A stretch of DNA of 49,759 bases, taken from Pseudonocardiales bacterium. Its GTDB lineage: Bacteria > Actinomycetota > Actinomycetes > Mycobacteriales > Pseudonocardiaceae. Shown piece by piece: positions 7,760 to 14,352 of the stretch. The stretch is taken from the NCBI GenBank assembly GCA_019244165.1, contig JAFATA010000055.1, positions 1 through 49,759 on the forward strand, written 5' to 3'. A program made the translations under genes and the position numbers. The notes under the pieces are model-generated. The model ran no database searches. It was not told the DNA's origin and saw only the letters and a program-made list of their open reading frames with translations. Position 1 is the stretch's first letter, and every line of letters starts with the position of its first letter.

Positions 7760-8899
7760 ATGAAGGCCGTTGTTTACCAGGGCCCGTTCGATATCGCCGT
7801 CGAGGAGGTGCCCGATCCAAGGATCGAGCAGCCGCTGGATGCGATCATCCGGATCACCACCGCCAACATTTGCGGCTCGGACCTGCATCCCTATGAGGGG
7901 CGCGCGCCGCTGGAGGCGGGCATGGTTCTGGGGCACGAGAACATGGGTGTGGTCCAGGAAGTCGGCCCGGGTGTGAACCGGATCAAGGTGGGGAATCGGG
8001 TGTCGGTGCCGTTCAACATCGGCTGTGGCAGTTGCCGCAACTGTGATGCGGGCTGGACCTCGGCCTGCTTGCGGGCTAATCCGAGTGGGCGGCCGACTGC
8101 GGGGTATGGCTACCCGATGATGGGCCCGTACTGGGGCGGTCAGGCGGAGTACCTGCGGGTGCCGTGGGCGGATTTCAACCTGCTGGAGCTGCCGGAGGGC
8201 ACCGAGTACGAGACTGACTTCACGCTGCTCTCTGACATCTTCCCTACCGGGTATCACGGTACCGAGCTGGCCCAAGTGTGCCCCGGGGACACGGTGGCGA
8301 TCTTTGGCGCTGGCCCAGTGGGGCTGATGGCCGCGCACAGCGCGTCCCTGCGAGGCGCCTCCCAGATCTTCGTCGTCGACAAGGAACCCGACCGGCTCCG
8401 GCTGGCTGAGCGCTTCGGTGCCACCGCCGTCAACTTCGCCGAAGCCGACCCCACCGAAGTGATCATTGACTGCACCGATGGTTTCGGCGTCGACTGCGGG
8501 GTGGAGGCCGTCGGGTACCAGGCCCACGACCCGACCGGGCAGGAGCACCCGGAAATGGTGCTCGACAAGCTGGTGGAGGTCGTCCGTGCCACCGGGCGGC
8601 TGGGCATCGTTGGCGTCTACATCCCGCAGGACCCTGGTGCGGCCACTGAAACGGCCAAGCAGGGCCGGTATGCGTTCAACTACGGCCAGGTGTTCGACAA
8701 GGGCATCAGCATGGGCCAGGGTCAGTGCCCGGTGAAGCGTTACAACCGCCAGCTGCGCGATCTGATCATCCGCGGCCGGGCGAAGCCCTCGGTCATCGTC
8801 TCTCATGAACTGCCGCTGGAGGCCGCCCCCGAGGCCTACGAGAAATTCGACAAGCGGGTCGAGGGCTGGACCAAGGTCCTGCTCCACCCCGCAGCATAA
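7760..8899 (+). CDS. fdhA: Glutathione-independent formaldehyde dehydrogenase-like zinc enzyme
   Basis: 379 residues, a close paralogue of the enzyme at 4696. Catalytic zinc residues Cys38 and His59-Glu60; structural zinc cysteines 89, 92, 95 and 103; MMGPYWGGQAEYLRVPWADFN-type segment (residues 120-140) that is characteristic of the Pseudomonas putida formaldehyde dehydrogenase family; NAD-binding GAGPVG at 183-188. Expected reaction is NAD-linked oxidation of formaldehyde or short aldehydes/alcohols. It is divergent from the MEDS regulator pair, with only 85 bases between the start codons, so the regulators and this gene may share a control region. GGGAG lies just before the ATG. The symbol is by family resemblance, not proof of substrate. 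Confidence 0.85.
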   Translation: MKAVVYQGPFDIAVEEVPDPRIEQPLDAIIRITTANICGSDLHPYEGRAPLEAGMVLGHENMGVVQEVGPGVNRIKVGNRVSVPFNIGCGSCRNCDAGWTSACLRANPSGRPTAGYGYPMMGPYWGGQAEYLRVPWADFNLLELPEGTEYETDFTLLSDIFPTGYHGTELAQVCPGDTVAIFGAGPVGLMAAHSASLRGASQIFVVDKEPDRLRLAERFGATAVNFAEADPTEVIIDCTDGFGVDCGVEAVGYQAHDPTGQEHPEMVLDKLVEVVRATGRLGIVGVYIPQDPGAATETAKQGRYAFNYGQVFDKGISMGQGQCPVKRYNRQLRDLIIRGRAKPSVIVSHELPLEAAPEAYEKFDKRVEGWTKVLLHPAA

Positions 8900-9035
8900 C
8901 TACCTCGCGACGTTTGGCACCGGGGCTGACTGGGTAGACCAAATGGGACCGAGGAGCTGGAGGGCACTGGGTGATCGCGAGACGCCAGTCGACGACTTCC
9001 CAAGTCCATCAGAGTCGATGAAGAGGGAGCCAGTG

Positions 9036-9428
9036 ATGAGTGAGGAACAGGTCCAACCGGCGAAAGCGCCACTTCCCAATGAGCCTAATGCCTACACCGG
9101 GGGTAAGCAGGAACCCGGTGGGCTGGTTCCCCCGTACGAGGGGCGCCAGACCGAGGGTCCCTCCCCTGAGCCGCAGGGCGGTCAGGGCTCGGCAGCCCCG
9201 CCTCGGGAGACATCAGAAGCCGAGCGTGAAGGTGTCCCTTCCACGGACACCACTGCGGCCAGCCCGCTAGGAGCGGGAGTCTCGAAGACCACCCAGGGGA
9301 ACGTGCGGATGTACGGCAGCTCAGAAGAAGCACAGAAGGCTGAGCAAATGGACATCGGCGTAGGCGGAGAGACCGGGAACGTTGACCCTGAAAGCCCGCG
9401 GATGCCGGCGGGCGACCAGGGCGGCTAA
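9036..9428 (+). CDS. Small, hydrophilic, probably disordered protein
   Basis: 130 residues from the ATG at 9036, which has a strong GAGGGAG six bases upstream; the frame runs further upstream but that region is not supported. The composition is dominated by Gly, Pro, Glu, Gln and Ser with no hydrophobic core, no cysteines and no membrane segment, so the protein is probably intrinsically disordered. It follows the formaldehyde dehydrogenase gene and precedes a very strong terminator, so it may be the last gene of that transcript. No family recognised; resembles stress-related hydrophilic proteins only in composition. Confidence 0.65.
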   Translation: MSEEQVQPAKAPLPNEPNAYTGGKQEPGGLVPPYEGRQTEGPSPEPQGGQGSAAPPRETSEAEREGVPSTDTTAASPLGAGVSKTTQGNVRMYGSSEEAQKAEQMDIGVGGETGNVDPESPRMPAGDQGG

Positions 9429-9596
9429 GGAACAATCAGCCACCCAGCGAGCCTCGCCCCCGCTCACCGTGAGCGGGGGCGAGGCTCGCTGGGGAGAATC
9501 ACGAGCAGGGCGGGTGATAGGCAGCACGGCGGTGGTGGCCGCGGCCGCGACGAACACCACGGCCAGCAGCAGCAACGCCGTGATCTCGGCGGTCAT
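9321..9596 (-). CDS. Possible small membrane protein coupled to the MFS gene
   Basis: An open frame directly following the MFS gene on the same strand. From the ATG at 9596 the first 30 residues form a clean hydrophobic helix (TALLLLAVVFVAAAATTAVL). A GTG three codons earlier overlaps the MFS stop (GTGA). Against it: no clear ribosome binding site, and the frame reads through the strong terminator hairpin at 9443-9493, so most of the C-terminal part is probably not a real protein. Recorded as a weak candidate only. Confidence 0.25.
   Translation of the reverse strand: MTAEITALLLLAVVFVAAAATTAVLPITRPARDSPQRASPPLTVSGGEARWVADCSLAALVARRHPRAFRVNVPGLSAYADVHLLSLLCFF
9443..9493. terminator. Very strong hairpin terminator with 25-base arms
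   Basis: Arms 9443-9467 and 9469-9493 are perfectly complementary around a single central base, so in RNA the tip opens to a small loop. It is GC-rich, begins 15 bases after the stop of the 130-residue gene, and lies before the convergent MFS gene's end, so it can act in both directions. No T-tract. Confidence 0.85.
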
Positions 9597-9601
9597 GCCG
9601 G

Positions 9602-10849
9602 TCACCGGGAAAGCACCGTCTCGGTGGGGCTGGTCTCAGGCACCGCGAGGGCGAACAGTCCCAGAGCGAGGACCGCGATCCCGGCGAGGGTGAGGAAGGC
9701 CAGGTTATAGCCGCCGAGGACGATGACGGCGCCGGCCAGGGTGGTGCTGAGCGCCGCACCGATGCCCCACATCGTGGTGGCTGCCCCCAGTGCGAGGTTG
9801 TAGCGGCCGGTGCCGCGGGTGAGGTCGGCGACCATGATGGGGAACAGCGCACCGAAGATGCCGGCGCCGACGCCATCGAGGACTTGGATCGCGACGGTGT
9901 GGGTGGGGTTGGTGGCCAGGGCGAACAGCACGCCGCGCAGCGGCAGGACGCCGAACCCGGCCAGGAAGATGATTTTGCGACCCCACCTGTCGGCACGGTG
10001 GGCGACCAGCAGCGCCATGGGGATCATCACGGTTTGGGCCACGATGATCAGCGCGGCTTGGAACAGGGCTCCCTGGCTGGCGTGGTGGGTGGCGAGTTTC
10101 TGGCCGGCGATCGGCAGCATGGCGCCGTTGGCGAGGTGGAACAGCAGGACCGAGACCCCCAGAGCGAGCAGCGGCCGAGAGCGGAGCAACACGGCGAAGC
10201 CCGACGGGGTGTCTGCGCTGGTGTCCTGGGACGGCAGACCGCGGGCCAGGTTGTGGTCGACCAGGCGCCGGTTGATGGCCAGGGTGGAGGCGATCACGAA
10301 GATACTCAGGATGCTGGTGAGCCAGAAGCTGGCGCGCAGGGAGACCAGGTAGCCGGTGAGTCCTGCGGCTGCTGCGCCGAGGATGTTGCCGGCGTGGTTG
10401 AACGCCTGCATCCGTCCGGTGCGGTAGGTGTAGCCGGCCGGTCCGACCAGGCCTAGGGCGATGGCGGCGATGGCGGGAGCGAAGACCGCCCCGGCTACTC
10501 CGATCATGAGTTGGGCGGTGGCGACGACGGGGAAGCGGGGGGTGATGGTGATGAGAACGGCGCCGGTGGAGAGCAGCGCCGTAGCACCGACGATGAGGGT
10601 GCGTTTGTGGTGGGTTCGGTCGGTGAGGGCTCCGGCCGGGGTTTGTGCGATCAGGGTTGCGGTCACGCCCAGGGTCATCACCAGCCCGATGGTGGCTGCG
10701 TTCCAGCCGGGTTTGTTGAGCAGGTAGATCCCCAGGAAGGGGCCGAGCCCGCCCTGGGCGTCGGCGAGGAAGAAGTTCAGTCCATCCAGGCCGGCCAGTG
10801 AACGCCCCGTTCGGGAAGTTTCCCGGGACCGTCCGGTGCCCTTGCGCAC
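9602..10849 (-). CDS. MFS transporter
   Basis: 415 residues from a GTG at 10849 that has GGGGGAG five bases upstream. About twelve hydrophobic segments; the MFS motif between helices 2 and 3 is visible as GALTDRTHHKR (about residues 70-80) and a matching loop HRADRWGRK (about residues 285-293) marks the second half. The order of motifs fits drug/metabolite:proton antiporters of the major facilitator superfamily. The same frame is open for nearly 900 bases upstream of this start, but that part is antisense to the phosphoesterase gene and is not coding. Divergent from the phosphoesterase gene across a 260-base region that contains a large inverted repeat. Confidence 0.85.
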   Translation of the reverse strand: MRKGTGRSRETSRTGRSLAGLDGLNFFLADAQGGLGPFLGIYLLNKPGWNAATIGLVMTLGVTATLIAQTPAGALTDRTHHKRTLIVGATALLSTGAVLITITPRFPVVATAQLMIGVAGAVFAPAIAAIALGLVGPAGYTYRTGRMQAFNHAGNILGAAAAGLTGYLVSLRASFWLTSILSIFVIASTLAINRRLVDHNLARGLPSQDTSADTPSGFAVLLRSRPLLALGVSVLLFHLANGAMLPIAGQKLATHHASQGALFQAALIIVAQTVMIPMALLVAHRADRWGRKIIFLAGFGVLPLRGVLFALATNPTHTVAIQVLDGVGAGIFGALFPIMVADLTRGTGRYNLALGAATTMWGIGAALSTTLAGAVIVLGGYNLAFLTLAGIAVLALGLFALAVPETSPTETVLSR

Positions 10850-10930
10850 GCTTCTCCCCCTCCCTGGACCCCCTGGAGCCTTATGCAGAAGTCTTCTGCT
10901 GGCTGGGTTGATCTGGCCGGCGACTGTCCC

Positions 10931-11012
10931 GCTCCGAATGCGCCGAGTTCGGCACGGGAGCTGTCCGCGGCCAGATGAACAGCCCTGCCGTCGAACTCGG
11001 CGCATCCAGAGC
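10931..11012. repeat. Large imperfect inverted repeat in a divergent intergenic region
   Basis: The core arms 10938-10951 (atgcgccgagttcg) and 10992-11005 are exact complements; further pairing occurs inside (gctgt/acagc) and outside (gctc at 10931, gagc at 11009). The 82-bp structure sits between the divergent MFS and phosphoesterase genes. It could be an operator, a bidirectional control hairpin or the trace of a small mobile element. Confidence 0.5.
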
Positions 11013-11110
11013 GCACCCGAACGACGATATTCCCTAGCGCTGAGCGATCCGTCTGAGCACGATGGCGGGCAGCGAGCGATGCCACACAACTTTCGCGAGA
11101 GTGGAGAGGT

Positions 11111-12679
11111 ATGCCACAGGTTAGCCCGTTCACCGGGTTCAGTCGCCAGAAGATACTGATCAAAGCGATGGCGCGGCAGGGCTCCCGGTTGTTGAGGAAC
11201 CGGGCCGGGCCGATCATCGAGCGAGCCCACGCGACTGACCCGGCTGGCACCGGGTCGCTCGCGGACATCGAGCACTTCGTGTTGCTCATGCAGGAGAACC
11301 ACTCCTTCGACAACTACTTCGGGACGCTGTCGGGGGTACGCGGTTTCGACGACCCCTCGCCGGCATTCCGGCAGTTCGGCTACTCCCCGGGCGTCGGCGT
11401 GACGCCGAGTGGCTACCTGAACCCGTTCCGGCTGGACACCACGCGCGGCGTGACCCTGGACGGCGACTCGATCAACGACCCCACCCACGGGTGGGGCCCG
11501 CAGCACCGGGCCTGGCACGAGGGCGCGATGGACCAGTGGGTCACCACGCACATCGCGGCCAACGGGGTGGCCAACGGCCCGGCCACCATGGGTTACTACA
11601 CCCGCGCCGACCTCCCGGTGCACTACGCGCTGGCCGACGCGTTCACGATCTGCGACCACTACTTCTGCTCGGTACTCGGGCCCACCGACCCCAACCGGTT
11701 GTACTGGGTCAGCGCAACCCTCGACCCCGAGGGCAGCCACGGCGGTCCGCTGCTGGAAACCCCGTGGGCGCCCAAGCCGAACATCTACTCCTGGCGGACC
11801 TACCCCGAAGAGCTGGAGCAGGCGGGGGTGAGCTGGAAGGTCTACCAGGACAAGGGCATCGAGATCCTCGCGCGCAGCTTCCTGAGCGGGATGCTGGGGC
11901 AGTTCACCGCATTCAACGGCGATCCTTCCTCACCCCTGGAGACCAGAGGCACCGCACCGAGGTACCCCTCGGACTTCCGCCGCGACGTCGCCGAGGGGAC
12001 GCTCCCGTCGGTCTCCTGGGTGGTGCCCTCCCTGCTGACCTGCGAGCACCCTGCCGTGCCTCCCGCGTTCGGCGCGGTCGGAATCATGGAAGTGCTGAAC
12101 ATCCTGACCAGCAACCCGGCGGTGTGGGAGAAGACCGCGCTTATCGTCAGCTACGACGAGAACGGCGGCTTCTTCGACCACGTGCCGCCGCCGGTGCCAC
12201 CGCCGGGAACGCCGGGAGAGTACATCACCGCCCCTGGCCTCGCCGGGATCCCGCAGTCTGAGGGCATCGCCGGGCCCATCGGGCTCGGATTCCGCGTGCC
12301 CTGCCTGGTGATCTCGCCGTTCAGCCGAGGCGGTCTGGTCGCCTCGGAGATCTTCGACCACACCTCACAGCTGCGCCTGGTGGAACGACGGTTCGGTGTG
12401 CCGGTGCCGAACCTGACCGACTGGCGGCGCCGGACCGTCGGTGACCTCACCTCGGCCTTCAACTTCGCCGCCTCGCCCGACGACCGCCCACCAGCCATCC
12501 CCAACCCCGACGGCGGCGCCCTGCGAGCGTTCCTCGAGGGCAACATCAACATCCTGCTCAGCACCGTCGGTCGAGGTCGCGCCTACCCGGTACCGCCCAA
12601 CTCGATGCCGACCCAGGAAACGACGCCGCTGCGGGGCCGGCCAAGGAACTCAACCACAAAGCAGCTGGAAACCTTATGA
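11111..12679 (+). CDS. Phospholipase C / acid phosphatase-type phosphoesterase
   Basis: 522 residues of the alkaline-phosphatase-superfamily phosphoesterase family that includes non-haemolytic phospholipase C and AcpA. Seen: VLLMQENHSFDNYFGTL near residues 57-73 (nucleophile/metal region), CDHYFCSVLGPTDPNRLY near 182-200, and YDENGGFFDHVPPP near 348-361, the standard metal-binding segments. Relatives are usually Tat-exported, but the first 50 residues here show neither a twin-arginine motif nor a hydrophobic segment, so the protein may be cytoplasmic or exported another way. The start ATG is preceded by GGAGAGG. Substrate not determined. Confidence 0.88.
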   Translation: MPQVSPFTGFSRQKILIKAMARQGSRLLRNRAGPIIERAHATDPAGTGSLADIEHFVLLMQENHSFDNYFGTLSGVRGFDDPSPAFRQFGYSPGVGVTPSGYLNPFRLDTTRGVTLDGDSINDPTHGWGPQHRAWHEGAMDQWVTTHIAANGVANGPATMGYYTRADLPVHYALADAFTICDHYFCSVLGPTDPNRLYWVSATLDPEGSHGGPLLETPWAPKPNIYSWRTYPEELEQAGVSWKVYQDKGIEILARSFLSGMLGQFTAFNGDPSSPLETRGTAPRYPSDFRRDVAEGTLPSVSWVVPSLLTCEHPAVPPAFGAVGIMEVLNILTSNPAVWEKTALIVSYDENGGFFDHVPPPVPPPGTPGEYITAPGLAGIPQSEGIAGPIGLGFRVPCLVISPFSRGGLVASEIFDHTSQLRLVERRFGVPVPNLTDWRRRTVGDLTSAFNFAASPDDRPPAIPNPDGGALRAFLEGNINILLSTVGRGRAYPVPPNSMPTQETTPLRGRPRNSTTKQLETL

Positions 12680-12680
12680 C

Positions 12681-13349
12681 TCAGTCGTCGTCCGCTATGG
12701 TGATGCCCAGTGCGGCGGCAAGCGTGTACGACAACGCCACGATGTCCTGACTGCGCACGATCGCACCGTGCCAGCTCGTGACACCGCCGATGTCCACGAG
12801 CGTGCAGCGGGTGAACCGGGTTCCTTCCATCCTGGCGTGCGAGAACTGTGCACCGCTCAGATCGCAGTCGAGGAACTGGGCGCCACCGAGGTCGGCATTG
12901 GCGAAGTCGGCGCCGGTGAGGTTGCACCGTTCGAACAGCACCCGTGTGCAGTCGGTGCAGCGGAATACCGAAAGGTCCAGCCGGGACCCCATGAATCGCA
13001 CATCGTGGAGCAGTCCGCCGGTCCAGTGGAAACCGGTCATTCTTAGCGCGGATAACTCGACCCGTATGAGCGAGGACTTGTCGGCCCGCAGGTTAGCGAG
13101 GTTGCTGGTGTCGAAAACACAGTCGGTGAACACCGCGCGGTCAAGCGTCGTGCCGCTGAGGTCCACGCCGTGGAACCGGCACTGGGTGAGCTCCACCGAC
13201 GTGGCTGACCGTCCGGAGAGGTCACTGTTGAGGAAGCCGAGCGTCTGGTACTCCGCACCGTTGCCCAGATCATGCTCGGGCCGGGCAGGACTCAGCGACG
13301 TGGGCCATATCGGGTTTCTCGGCGGCCCGGCCTTGACGCGGTACGGCAC
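12681..13349 (-). CDS. Pentapeptide repeat-containing protein
   Basis: 222 residues. Residues about 45-190 are built from A(D/N)LXX-like pentapeptides, for example GVDLS, RAVFT, NLANL, GADFA, NADLG, GAQFL, GAQFS. This predicts a right-handed quadrilateral beta-helix, a fold used by DNA-mimic topoisomerase protection proteins of the Qnr/MfpA type as well as many proteins of unknown role. There are short non-repeat caps at both ends. GTG start with GAGG close upstream. It converges on the phosphoesterase gene with one base between the stop codons and no terminator visible. Confidence 0.82.
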   Translation of the reverse strand: MPYRVKAGPPRNPIWPTSLSPARPEHDLGNGAEYQTLGFLNSDLSGRSATSVELTQCRFHGVDLSGTTLDRAVFTDCVFDTSNLANLRADKSSLIRVELSALRMTGFHWTGGLLHDVRFMGSRLDLSVFRCTDCTRVLFERCNLTGADFANADLGGAQFLDCDLSGAQFSHARMEGTRFTRCTLVDIGGVTSWHGAIVRSQDIVALSYTLAAALGITIADDD

Positions 13350-13359
13350 GACCTCGACC

Positions 13360-14275
13360 CTATGCCTCTCCTGTCTCGAGCGCGGTCCGGCGCTGAGGGG
13401 TCAGGTCGGCGAGGGCGTTGTCCGGTTCGTCGGCGAAGACGGTTTGGGTGGTGGGGGTGACGGTCAGGCCCAGGCGGGGCCATGCGGGTTGGCCGGCCGC
13501 CTGCCATATCCGGTGGGCGTGTTCGACGTGCGCCCACAGCCGGACGGGTCCCCTCGCGCGGACCAGGTGGCCCCCCTCGGTGTCGAGGGCGAGAGTGATC
13601 TCGCTGCGGGAGCCGTCCGGGGTGGACAGGGACACGGCGGTCGGGCCGTGTTGGGGGTCGCCACCGGTGTAGCCGAGGCGGTAGTGCGGGCCGATGCGCA
13701 GTGCGGAGAGGAACCACACCACCGGGTTCGTCCACGAACGGGGCGTGCTCGGGCAGGCCGGGGGCGCCGTCACCGGCGACCAGGATCGGGTGGTAGCCCA
13801 CCTCAGCCAGCCGGATACGGGCCGCTTCGACCAGCTCGGGTTCGACATCGACGGAGAACACGTTGTCGTCGCCGAGCCGGTGGGACAGCAGCGCGGCGTG
13901 GTAACCGGTGCCGGTACCGATCTCCAACACCCGCTGCCCGTCGCGCACGTCCAGGGATTCCAGCATGCGCGTCATCAGGCCCGGTGTGCTGGAGGAGGAC
14001 AAGAACACCGGAGGTGCGCCGTCGCTGCCCTGGGCGAGCTTGGTGACCAGCGCGGTGTTGGAATACACGGCGTCCAGCCACGCCTCACTGGTGGCGTCGA
14101 CCTTGACCATGCCACCGTCACGGTGCACGTAGTAGGAGGGCACGAACACGTGCCGCGGCACCGCCAGCACTGCGGCGTGCCAGGCCGGGGAACTCAGCTT
14201 GCCCGCCGCGATGAGTTCTCGCGCCAGCGCAGCGGCACGGTCGGCCCAATTGGCCACCCCGGTTGCAGTCGTCAT
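13360..14275 (-). pseudogene. Deleted protein-aspartyl (PCMT-like) methyltransferase of the ATP-grasp peptide maturase type
   Basis: The N-terminal part (from ATG 14275) reads SPAWHAAVLAVPRHVFVP and VLEIGTGTGYHAALL, the hallmark of protein-L-isoaspartate methyltransferase relatives that accompany ATP-grasp RiPP maturases. It runs to GDGAPGLPEHAPF near 13735. After that the reading frame is lost and the family's C-terminal module (VVWFLSALRIGPHYRL ... RLGLTVTP ... DEPD) continues in another frame to 13360. The normal stretch between these two (APYDRI through the PGG strand, of the order of 100 residues) is missing. So an internal deletion with a frame change near 13720-13740 has inactivated it. 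No ATP-grasp enzyme or precursor peptide is nearby. Confidence 0.8.
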
Positions 14276-14352
14276 AGCGTGCCTTGGGCCAGCATCGTGG
14301 CCATCGCCGCCACCAGGGGAGCGCCGGAAAACGTCGGTGCTGTCGAGTTCAC
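14272..14352 (-). CDS. 26-codon ORF bridging the helicase and methyltransferase genes
   Basis: A GTG at 14352 overlaps the helicase stop (GTGA), and its own stop overlaps the methyltransferase ATG (ATGA). The peptide begins VNSTAPTFSGAP and ends in a hydrophobic MATMLAQGTL. The double overlap suggests a translated linker in a former operon or the surviving 3' end of a deleted gene. No Cys; a few Thr/Ser. No family recognised. Confidence 0.35.
   Translation of the reverse strand: MNSTAPTFSGAPLVAAMATMLAQGTL

Noticed and set aside
9602..11740. A 712-codon minus-strand frame covering the MFS gene and the start of the phosphoesterase gene
   Set aside because: Only the part from the GTG at 10849 has MFS sequence and a ribosome binding site; the rest is antisense to the phosphoesterase and has no protein character.
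12778..14046. Long plus-strand open frame opposite the pentapeptide and methyltransferase genes
   Set aside because: Arg/Gly/Pro-rich shadow translation; the minus strand carries clear families in the same place.
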